DNA of 46,063 nucleotides, taken from the NCBI GenBank assembly GCA_947631845.1, contig CANRMY010000016.1:1-46063 (forward strand). The letters are read 5' to 3'. The stretch comes from an uncultured Oscillospiraceae bacterium (GTDB lineage: Bacteria; Bacillota; Clostridia; Oscillospirales; Oscillospiraceae). The notes beneath the pieces are model-generated. The model did no database searches and was not told where the DNA came from. It was given only the letters and a program-made list of their open reading frames with translations. Below, one piece after another: positions 15,626 to 21,651 of this stretch (within the stretch, counting starts at the first letter, position 1; every line of letters starts with the position of its first letter). The position numbers were made by a program, and so were the translations under genes.

Positions 15626-15650
15626 CCGGACACACGGTAAATGTGTCCGG
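15626..15650 (-). terminator. Intrinsic terminator of the LRR lipoprotein gene
   Basis: Perfect 9-bp stem CCGGACACA/TGTGTCCGG with a 7-nt loop. On the minus strand it is followed by tcttgtttt, ~40 bp after the LRR gene stop. Confidence 0.75.
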
Positions 15651-15689
15651 CCTTGCATTTGTTTTGTTGGTGGGTGTAGGGGTGCTCGG

Positions 15690-16853
15690 TTACTGGTTGA
15701 TGGTCACGTCGTCGTTAAAGGCTCTCTCGGCTACGATGGTGTTCTTGGGGACGGTGACGCTGGTCAGGCTGTTACAGGAACGGAAGGCGCCTCCTTCGAT
15801 CCGCCGCAGGCTGTCCGGGAAGATTATTTCCGTCAGGCTGGTACAGGCTTCGAAGGCACTTTCTTCTATCGTCTGTAGGCTGTTCGGGAAGATTATTTCC
15901 GTCAGTGCGGTACAATGGTGAAAGCCATATCTCGGGACGGTTTCTGTACCCTCGCCAAATTCCACTCTTGCCAGATTTTCGCAGTATGAAAAGGCATTTG
16001 AGTAAATTTCTTTCACGCTGCCGGGAATCGTTACGCTGGTCAGGTTATCACAGCCATGGAAGGCTTCTTCTCCAATGGCCGTAACACTGTCGGGGATGGT
16101 AATGCTTTTAATGCCGCTGTCAAGAAATGCTCCATCGAAAATCTCGGTTACGGTGTCCGGGATGGTCACGGTGTCCAAGCTCGTGCAGTTAAAGAAAACT
16201 CTGGTGTTGAGCACGGTAATGCCCTGCGGGATATTCACGCTGGTCAGGCTGGCGCAACGTTCAAATGCCTGCTCGCCGATTTCCGTTACGCTCTCGGGGA
16301 TCTCGATGCTGGTCAGGCCCGAACAATCCTGGAAAGTCCACTTCCCGATCTTGGTTAAGGACTTGGGGAGCTTGATACTGGTTATGCTGGCGCAGCCGCC
16401 AAAAGCCCCAACAATGGAGGTCACACCTTCTCCCACCACGACCTCTACCTGCTCCAGCGCCTGAATGTCCTCTATCGCGTGACATTCTTTCATCTTGTCG
16501 TAGGTTAATTCACCCCCTCCGGTGATAGTCAGAACGCCGTCCTCGTAGGTGGTGGTGAACACACCGTCCTCCACCGCCGGCGCTGTTTCCGCGGGCTGGG
16601 TTTCAGCGGGCTGGGTTTCCTCTGGTTCTGTCTCCGCAGGTTGAGTTTCTTCTGATTCCGTCTCCGTGGATTTGGTTTCCGCCGGTTCCGTTTCTTCCGG
16701 CTGGGTGCTCTCCGGCTCGGTGGTTTGCTGGCCGCTGCTGGTGCTTTCGGCGGGCGGTTCCGTGCTGTTGCTGCCGGTCTGTCCGCCGCCGCAGGCGGCC
16801 AGCGACAAGGCCAGCGCGGCGCAAAGCAAAACAGATAAAGCGCGTTTTCTCAT
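15690..16853 (-). CDS. BspA-like leucine-rich-repeat lipoprotein
   Basis: 387 aa. The N-terminus MRKRALSVLLCAALALSLAAC is a lipoprotein signal with lipobox LAAC (Cys ~21). It is followed by an unusually long acidic Thr/Glu/Pro linker (~22-95), typical of a stalk through the cell wall. Residues ~100-387 are about ten LRR_5-type repeats of ~23 residues (SLTSVNIPQGITVLNTRVFFNC-like). The family binds host or other cell-surface ligands; the ligand here is unknown. The ATG at 16853 has AAGGAGG 12 nt upstream. Immediately upstream is a possible 53-aa leader ORF ending 4 nt before this start. Expression probably begins at 17157, with a leader of about 300 nt. It is not functionally tied to the pectin enzymes in any obvious way. 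Confidence 0.88.
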   Translation of the reverse strand: MRKRALSVLLCAALALSLAACGGGQTGSNSTEPPAESTSSGQQTTEPESTQPEETEPAETKSTETESEETQPAETEPEETQPAETQPAETAPAVEDGVFTTTYEDGVLTITGGGELTYDKMKECHAIEDIQALEQVEVVVGEGVTSIVGAFGGCASITSIKLPKSLTKIGKWTFQDCSGLTSIEIPESVTEIGEQAFERCASLTSVNIPQGITVLNTRVFFNCTSLDTVTIPDTVTEIFDGAFLDSGIKSITIPDSVTAIGEEAFHGCDNLTSVTIPGSVKEIYSNAFSYCENLARVEFGEGTETVPRYGFHHCTALTEIIFPNSLQTIEESAFEACTSLTEIIFPDSLRRIEGGAFRSCNSLTSVTVPKNTIVAERAFNDDVTINQ

Positions 16854-16857
16854 GGGT

Positions 16858-17019
16858 TTATGTGTCCTCCTTTTGATCTGCCGCTCTTGGCGGCAATTTT
16901 GCTGTGCTCGACGGTTCCCGCCGGGGGCGGGATTGCTCCCGCCCCTTTTGGGTTCCGGCGAGACAACAAAGGCGGCGCAGGATATGCCCCTGCACCGCCA
17001 AAAGGACACACAAACCCAT
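16858..17019 (-). CDS. Possible 53-aa leader ORF upstream of the LRR gene
   Basis: ATG at 17019 with AAGGGGGAAG ~4-5 nt upstream; the stop TAA is 4 nt before the LRR lipoprotein ATG. The start reads MGLCVLLAVQGHILRRLCCL, rich in Leu and Cys codons, and then becomes low-complexity basic. A terminator-like hairpin (16971-16999) lies within its first third. It may be a regulatory leader peptide, or simply an open frame with a fortuitous ribosome binding site; no family is recognised. Confidence 0.3.
   Translation of the reverse strand: MGLCVLLAVQGHILRRLCCLAGTQKGREQSRPRREPSSTAKLPPRAADQKEDT
16971..16999 (-). terminator. Terminator-like hairpin in the LRR leader
   Basis: Minus-strand arms GGCGGTGCAGG and CCTGCGCCGCC (11 bp, one G:T) with a 7-nt loop, followed by TTTGTTGT. 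It lies ~118 nt before the LRR start, so it could act as an attenuator. Confidence 0.45.
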
Positions 17020-17027
17020 CTACTTCC

Positions 17028-17059
17028 CCCTTGTAAAAATTCACAAGGGCGGGTATAAT
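17028..17059 (+). promoter_or_regulatory. Predicted promoter with overlapping dyad for a small rightward transcript
   Basis: TTGTAA (17031-17036), a 17-nt spacer and TATAAT (17054-17059). A CCCTTGT/ACAAGGG inverted repeat (17028-17034 and 17043-17049) overlaps the -35 and spacer and could be an operator. No gene on this strand follows; a terminator occurs ~70 nt later. Confidence 0.5.
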
Positions 17060-17065
17060 GAGAGT

Positions 17066-17147
17066 GGCGCTGATTTCAGCTGTGTGGGAGGTCGCGTCTC
17101 CTGCATAGGGGCGTAGGGTGGTGCAAACACCCTGCGCCCTGCCTTTT
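17066..17147 (+). ncRNA. Candidate ~80-nt small RNA, antisense to the LRR leader
   Basis: Bounded by a consensus promoter (start ~17066) and a strong intrinsic terminator: stem 17109-17120 / 17128-17139 of 12 bp with one G:U, then tgccttttatt. There is no coding potential beyond a 16-codon ORF beginning inside the -10. The opposite strand here is the 5' leader of the LRR lipoprotein mRNA predicted from the promoter at 17164-17192. No known RNA family recognised. Confidence 0.45.
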
Positions 17148-17163
17148 ATTGTCTCACGGCTTT

Positions 17164-17192
17164 ATTATACATTCCGCCGCCCTCTATTTCAA
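17164..17192 (-). promoter_or_regulatory. Predicted promoter of the LRR lipoprotein gene
   Basis: On the minus strand TTGAAA (17187-17192), a 17-nt spacer and TATAAT (17164-17169). Transcription would start near 17157, giving a ~300-nt leader. Confidence 0.55.
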
Positions 17193-17317
17193 GGGCTTTT
17201 TGCCAAAATGTTGCCTCACCTGTCGATACAGGACGAAATAAAGGGCATGGATTGAAGATGATTCAAAAATTTCTGCACAGCGCAAAGGGCGGCCGCGCGG
17301 TCGCCCTTCTTCTCGTT

Positions 17318-17632
17318 TTATTCGCTTTCAATGATTCCAAACCAGCGGAACGCCTCGCGGATGGCGTTTGCTTTCTCCGGGGTAAGCTCTGCGGCATAGG
17401 GCCCGTGGGCTCCTTTTGGGCCCTTATTCTGGACTTTCGCAAGCCCACAGAGGTCTTTTGTCCACGAAATAGCAAGGTTGCTGACGTGCAGGCCGTAGTG
17501 CTTCTTGACCCAAGCCCGGATATCCTTGTATGTGGCGCGTTTGGTCTGTAAATGCGTTTCGGCCTCATAGTCGTCTATGGCGACTATGAGGCCGAACACG
17601 TTGCGGTATACGGCAAAACGGCCATTGGTCAT
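17318..17632 (-). CDS. Small conserved protein downstream of tRNA-Ala, function unknown
   Basis: 104 aa, MTNGRFAVYRNVFGLIVAID... ending in AIREAFRWFGII. I recognise this as a small protein seen in many Clostridia, where databases often name it an RNA methyltransferase; nothing here shows a methyltransferase fold (no SAM motif, far too short), so that name should not be trusted. The middle (KRATYKDIRAWVKKHYGLHVSNLAIS) looks like a helix-turn-helix, which would suit a nucleic-acid-binding protein. The ATG at 17632 has no good ribosome binding site. The tRNA gene ends only ~20 bp upstream on the same strand, so the two may share a transcript. A GC-rich dyad at 17287-17306 follows the stop. A truncated copy lies at 1954-2099. 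Confidence 0.65.
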   Translation of the reverse strand: MTNGRFAVYRNVFGLIVAIDDYEAETHLQTKRATYKDIRAWVKKHYGLHVSNLAISWTKDLCGLAKVQNKGPKGAHGPYAAELTPEKANAIREAFRWFGIIESE

Positions 17633-17690
17633 GGTGTTCGTATACCTATTGGATGGTGGACCTGAAGGGACTCGAACCCTCGACCTCTCG
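17487..17690. repeat. Direct repeat, right copy (tRNA-Ala/small-gene unit)
   Basis: The counterpart of 1954-2146 in the same orientation, covering the 5' half of the small gene, the spacer and the 3' part of the intact tRNA-Ala gene. The two copies are ~15.5 kb apart. Confidence 0.8.
17558..17596. repeat. 16-bp perfect hairpin, right copy
   Basis: Arms 17558-17573 and 17581-17596 around loop tctatgg, inside the small gene (codons around VAIDDYEAE). It differs from the left copy by a compensatory base-pair swap. Confidence 0.8.
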
Positions 17691-17730
17691 GATGCGAACC
17701 GAACGCTCTCCCAGACTGAGCTACAGGCCC
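17654..17730 (-). tRNA. tRNA-Ala (anticodon CGC)
   Basis: 77 nt including an encoded CCA. The acceptor stem GGGCCTG/CAGGTCC carries the G3:T70 pair that identifies alanine tRNAs. The D-arm GCTC/GAGC is present. The anticodon stem TTCGG/CCGAG encloses loop TTCGCAT (anticodon CGC), and the T-loop is TTCGAGT between GAGGG and CCCTT. Its 3' third is partly duplicated, in damaged form, at 2120-2146. Confidence 0.93.
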
Positions 17731-17760
17731 AGATAAGCTGTTTTTCCAAACAGCTTATCT
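17731..17760. repeat. 13-bp perfect inverted repeat abutting the tRNA 5' end
   Basis: AGATAAGCTGTTT, 4-nt loop ttcc, AAACAGCTTATCT, with the arm directly touching tRNA position 1. It could be a processing or terminator structure in the tRNA leader. Confidence 0.7.
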
Positions 17761-17859
17761 ATTATATCACATTTTCCTGATTTGTAAAGAGTTTTATTTC
17801 AATTCTCCCAGGTAATTTTTGCGGAGAAGAGGGGGCGGCGATGGGGCGTGTGATTTTGA

Positions 17860-17888
17860 TTGACAAAAATCATGGCCTATGATATAAT
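17860..17888 (+). promoter_or_regulatory. Promoter of the cobalamin operon
   Basis: Consensus TTGACA (17860-17865), 17-nt spacer, TATAAT (17883-17888). Transcription would start near 17895, just before the riboswitch. Confidence 0.8.
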
Positions 17889-17909
17889 TATCGCGAAAAT
17901 TGAATACTG

Positions 17910-18050
17910 TCGGGACCGCGGTTTGAAAGGTTGTATACTGAATAGATCAAACGGGGAAGCCGGTTCGAATCCGGCGCAACTGCCATTACTGTAACTGACA
18001 TGCCCCTAAAAAAGGGGTGTGTCTCAAGTCAGAATACCGGCCCGGTTCTT
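17910..18050 (+). promoter_or_regulatory. Cobalamin riboswitch (aptamer)
   Basis: Core landmarks of the B12 aptamer appear in order: an AGGTTG segment, the GGGAAGccGGT...AATCCGGC region, ACTGTAA, and the B12 box AAGTCAGAATACCGGCC (18026-18042). Adenosylcobalamin or a related corrinoid binding is expected to lower expression of the operon. The outer boundaries are approximate. Confidence 0.93.
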
Positions 18051-18076
18051 TATCGCGATGCTTTCTGGGTATAGAG

Positions 18077-18137
18077 GAGTGCAGCGTTTGCCTTTGCTTG
18101 ATTGGCAAGGGAGCGGTGCGCTCTTTTTGCTTTTTTT
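18077..18137 (+). terminator. Riboswitch expression-platform terminator
   Basis: A long imperfect hairpin beginning GAGTGC and ending GCGCTC (inner stem TTGCC/GGCAA) followed by tttttgcttttttt. It lies between the aptamer and the first gene, so ligand-dependent transcription termination is likely. Confidence 0.75.
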
Positions 18138-18242
18138 GGCAAGGGTCAGGTTGCTGCACATTTTTTGCGTTGAGCGGAGAATGTGCTTTTTTCTTGCCCC
18201 GGAGGCCGCGTGAGAAAAATAGACCTTTTAAGGAGAATCACT

Positions 18243-19457
18243 ATGAAAAGAAAAGTCCTATCCCTTCTGCTGGCCGCCATCATGCTCCTGTCGGTCCTTG
18301 CCGCCTGCGGCAAACCGGTCGACGGAGATCAGGACACCGAGCCCCCCGCGACGGACGGCGAACAGGACAAGGAGACCGAAGGAACAGAAAACGGCGGCAC
18401 AAGTCTGCCCTCTGAGGAAAACTACGACGGAAAGCTGGTTTTTGACCGGTCCATGGAGCTTTCCTACGCCAAATGCTTCTCTGTGGACTACTACAAGGGC
18501 GGCTACAAGCTGGCGGCCACCTCCGACGGCACGAAAATACTCATCGTCCCGGAGGGCATGAGCGTCCCGGCTGACGCCCCGGAGGGCGCCATCATACTTC
18601 AGCAGCCTGTGAACAACATCATGGTTGCTTCCACGCCCGTGACCTCCCTCATCAACGCCATTGGCGCGCTGGACGCCATCTCCCTCACCACCTACGACGC
18701 CGACTCCTGGTATATCGGCCAGGTGAAGAGCGCCATTGAAAACGGCTCCCTCACCTACGTGGGCGAATACAAGGCCCCGGACTACGAGAAGATCACCGCC
18801 GCTGGTACCACCTTGGCGGTTTATTCCGCCATGCTCACCGAGGACGTGGCCGCTCAGCTGGACGCTCTGGGGGTGGACGTGCTCCTGGACCGGTCCGCCG
18901 ACGAGGACCACCCCCTGGCCCGCGTGGAGTGGGCCAAGCTCTACGGAGCCATATTTGACCGGGAGGCCGAGGCCGAGGCGCTGTTCAACGCCCAGGCCGC
19001 CTACATCGACGAGATCTCCAAAGCGGAAAACACGGACAAGACCGTGGCCATCATCTACATCACCTCCAAGGGCGCTCTCTATGCCCGCAACGCCGACGAT
19101 TACATGGCAAAAATGATTGACCTGGCCGGCGGAAAATACGCCCTCCCCGACGTGGGCGTGGGCGAGTCCGGCACTGTGAACATGGAGTTTGAGGCCTTTT
19201 ACGACAAAGCGAAGGACGCCGACTACATCATCTATGTCTGGTCCCTGGGGGGCAAGCCCGAAACGCTGGCGGACTTTCTGGACAGGGCGGACATCCTCTC
19301 CGAGATGAAGGCCGTCAAGGAGGGCAATGTCTGGTGCACCACCCCGGACTTCTTCCAGATCCAGGACACCATCGGCAGTATGGTCAACGACATCCACCTG
19401 ATGCTTGAGGCGGATGAAAGCACCGACGCTCTCACCTATCTCAGGCGGCTCAAATGA
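18243..19457 (+). CDS. Corrinoid/iron-type ABC transporter substrate-binding lipoprotein (BtuF-like)
   Basis: 404 aa. The signal MKRKVLSLLLAAIMLLSVLAAC ends in lipobox LAAC (Cys ~22), followed by an acidic linker. The body is a class III (helical-backbone) binding protein: NNIMVASTPVTSLINAIGALD, LDALGVDVLLD and TVAIIYITSKGALYA are typical of the PF01497 family. The ATG at 18243 has AAGGAG ~8 nt upstream; the longer open frame is leader sequence. It is the first gene after the B12 riboswitch and overlaps the permease start by ATGA, so its cargo is very probably cobalamin or cobinamide rather than a siderophore. Confidence 0.88.
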   Translation: MKRKVLSLLLAAIMLLSVLAACGKPVDGDQDTEPPATDGEQDKETEGTENGGTSLPSEENYDGKLVFDRSMELSYAKCFSVDYYKGGYKLAATSDGTKILIVPEGMSVPADAPEGAIILQQPVNNIMVASTPVTSLINAIGALDAISLTTYDADSWYIGQVKSAIENGSLTYVGEYKAPDYEKITAAGTTLAVYSAMLTEDVAAQLDALGVDVLLDRSADEDHPLARVEWAKLYGAIFDREAEAEALFNAQAAYIDEISKAENTDKTVAIIYITSKGALYARNADDYMAKMIDLAGGKYALPDVGVGESGTVNMEFEAFYDKAKDADYIIYVWSLGGKPETLADFLDRADILSEMKAVKEGNVWCTTPDFFQIQDTIGSMVNDIHLMLEADESTDALTYLRRLK

Positions 19458-20509
19458 AGGCGAACGGCAAGCTCGGTACCGCCCGTACCTGCGCGGTATT
19501 CATCTCCCTGTCCGCTCTTTTTGTCCTGGCCGTCCTATGGAGCATAAACTCCGGCAGTGTGCGCATACCGGTCAGGGAGATCTGGCGCATCCTCTTTCAC
19601 CGGGGAGCCATTGAGCGGGGGGAGCTGGCGGCGGACACCTCGGCCTTCAACATCATCTGGAAAATACGCCTTCCCCGGCTTCTGCTGGCGGCGGTGCTGG
19701 GAGGAGCCCTATCCCTTTCAGGGTTCCTCCTCCAGACCTTCTTCCGCAACCCCATCGCCGGTCCCTTTGTCCTGGGCATCTCCTCCGGCGCCAAGATGTT
19801 CCTGGCCATCGTCACCATCGCCCTGAGCGCCTGGATGCCCTCGATCCCCGTGGCGGTGACGGTGGCGGCGGCCTTTTTAGGCTCCATGCTCTCCATGATG
19901 TTCGCGCTCCTCTTTGGCGGCAGGATGAGGAATATGTCCATGCTGCTGGTCATCGGTATCATGATCGGCTACATATGCTCCGCGGTCACGGACTTTCTCA
20001 TCAACTTCGCCAGGGAGGCGGACATTGTGAATCTGACCCACTGGTCCATGGGCAGCTTCTCCGCCGCCTCCTGGCGGGACGTGAAGCTCTCCGCCCTCAT
20101 CGTCCTGCCTACGGTCTTTTGCGTGTTCCTCCTTTCAAAGCCCATATCGGCCTACGCCCTGGGCGAGGGGTACGCCCAGAGCCTGGGGGTCCACGTGAGG
20201 CGCTTTCGGGTGCTTCTGATCCTCCTCTCCAGCGTCCTCTCGGCCTGCGTCACCGCCTTCGCGGGCCCCATCTCCTTCGTTGGCATCGCCGTGCCGCACA
20301 TATGCAGGGTACTTCTCAAGTCGTCAAAGCCAATTTTCATGATCCCCGTGTCCTTTTTGTGCGGCGCAGTCTTCTGTATGGGCTGCGATCTTATCGCAAG
20401 GACCGTCTTCTCCCCCACCGAGCTGGCCGTCGGGACGGTGACCAGCGCCATCGGCGCCCCCATCGTCATCTGGCTCATGGTCTCCCGCCGGCGGGACGAA
20501 ACGCAGTAG
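19454..20509 (+). CDS. btuC: FecCD-family ABC permease (BtuC-like)
   Basis: 351 aa with about ten hydrophobic helices. Family landmarks include IRLPRLLLAAVLGGALSLSG and FFRNPIAGPFVLGISSGA near the first third, and AFAGPISFVGIAVPHICR followed by the C-terminal GADLIAR-like segment (GCDLIARTVFSPTELAVGTVTSAIGAPI). It forms the membrane channel with the ATPase encoded next. Start ATG overlaps the binding-protein stop. The gene symbol is given by context (riboswitch and operon); by sequence alone a siderophore permease would look the same. Confidence 0.88.
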   Translation: MKANGKLGTARTCAVFISLSALFVLAVLWSINSGSVRIPVREIWRILFHRGAIERGELAADTSAFNIIWKIRLPRLLLAAVLGGALSLSGFLLQTFFRNPIAGPFVLGISSGAKMFLAIVTIALSAWMPSIPVAVTVAAAFLGSMLSMMFALLFGGRMRNMSMLLVIGIMIGYICSAVTDFLINFAREADIVNLTHWSMGSFSAASWRDVKLSALIVLPTVFCVFLLSKPISAYALGEGYAQSLGVHVRRFRVLLILLSSVLSACVTAFAGPISFVGIAVPHICRVLLKSSKPIFMIPVSFLCGAVFCMGCDLIARTVFSPTELAVGTVTSAIGAPIVIWLMVSRRRDETQ

Positions 20510-20520
20510 TGAGGGTAAAC

Positions 20521-21651
20521 ATGGACAGATCCTATTTTGAACTGCGCGGCCTCTCCGTGGGCTACGGGGGCCGGCCTATCCTGTCTGACGTCTCCCTGGA
20601 CATACGCCGGGGGGAGATCGTGACCCTTGTGGGGCCCAACGGGTCGGGAAAATCCACCCTTCTCAAGACCGTCACCCGCCGTCTGCCGGCACTTTCCGGA
20701 AAGATCTTTCTGGACGGGGAGGCGCTGGACGCCATAGAGGCCAAAAGGCTGGCCTCAAAAATGGCGGTCGTCCTGACGGACCGCGTCCGCCCCGAGCTTA
20801 TGACCTGCTTTGACGTGGCGGCGGCGGGGCGGTACCCCTACACCGGAAGCTTCGGCCTGCTCACAAAACGGGACCGGGAGATCGTGGACGCCGCCCTGGC
20901 CCAGGTCAACGCCTCTGACATAGCCGGGCGCGATTTTACCTCGGTCAGCGACGGACAGCGCCAGCGCGTCCTTCTGGCCCGGGCCATCGCCCAGGAGCCG
21001 GAGATGATCGTTCTGGATGAGCCCACGTCCTTTTTGGATATACGGCACAAGATCGAGCTTCTTGAGATCCTGAGGGCCATGTCCAAGTCGGACGGTGTCA
21101 CCATTCTCATGAGTCTCCACGAGATCGACCTGGCCTCCAAGGTCTCGGATCAGATCGTCTGCGTCAGCTGCGGCGGCGTCAGCGCCGGGGGCAGGCCGGA
21201 GGAGGTGTTCTCCGATGAGAGTGTCCGGCGGCTCTACGGCTTGGAGCGCGGCTTCTACAACGCCGCCCTGGGGAGCGTGGAGCTGGCGAGGCCCGCCGGC
21301 ACGGCCCGCGTGTTCGTGGTGGGCGGCGCCGGGTACGGCACCCCCTTTTACCGGGCGCTTCAAAAGGCGGGCGTCCCCTTCTACGCCGGGATCCTCTTTG
21401 AAAACGATGTGGAGCTGGCCGTGGCCGCCCCCCTGGCCGCCTCGGTCATTACGGCCCCGGCCTTCGATCCCGCGGCCTCCTCCAGGCTATCCGAGGCCCA
21501 GGTCCTCATGGACGGCTGTGATACGGTAATCGACGCGGGCTGTCCCGCAAACGGGATAAACAGCGCAAACGCGCGGCTCCTGGCCTACGCCCGGTCCCGC
21601 GGCAAGCGGGTCCTGAGCGGGCCGCCGGCATGGAAGGAGGCGATTTTATGA
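20521..21651 (+). CDS. btuD: ABC ATPase (BtuD-like) with a ~120-residue C-terminal extension
   Basis: 376 aa; import ATPases of this family are normally ~255. Residues 1-~250 are the ATPase: Walker A GPNGSGKST (~37-45), signature VSDGQRQRVLLARA (~140-155, S-D-G-Q instead of S-G-G-Q), Walker B MIVLDEPTS and switch His in MSLHEIDLA. From ~258 onward there is an extra alpha/beta segment beginning ARVFVVGGAGYGTPFYRALQKAG, with a Rossmann-like glycine pattern and a later CDTVIDAGCPANGINSANARLL. I do not know its role; it could sense a nucleotide or corrinoid intermediate. The ATG at 20521 lies 11 bp after the permease stop, and the stop overlaps cbiA (ATGA). Confidence 0.85.
   Translation: MDRSYFELRGLSVGYGGRPILSDVSLDIRRGEIVTLVGPNGSGKSTLLKTVTRRLPALSGKIFLDGEALDAIEAKRLASKMAVVLTDRVRPELMTCFDVAAAGRYPYTGSFGLLTKRDREIVDAALAQVNASDIAGRDFTSVSDGQRQRVLLARAIAQEPEMIVLDEPTSFLDIRHKIELLEILRAMSKSDGVTILMSLHEIDLASKVSDQIVCVSCGGVSAGGRPEEVFSDESVRRLYGLERGFYNAALGSVELARPAGTARVFVVGGAGYGTPFYRALQKAGVPFYAGILFENDVELAVAAPLAASVITAPAFDPAASSRLSEAQVLMDGCDTVIDAGCPANGINSANARLLAYARSRGKRVLSGPPAWKEAIL

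Noticed and set aside
17031..17147. A 16-codon ORF at the candidate small RNA
   Set aside because: Its ATG overlaps the -10 box, so it would lie before the transcript start.
17318..17632. rRNA methyltransferase name for the 104-aa gene
   Set aside because: The protein is far too short and has no SAM-binding motif; the name circulates in databases for similar proteins but is unsupported here.
19975..20520. Long N-terminal extension of the uptake ATPase frame
   Set aside because: The in-frame open stretch overlaps the well-defined permease gene; the ATPase begins at the ATG at 20521, just upstream of its first conserved strand.
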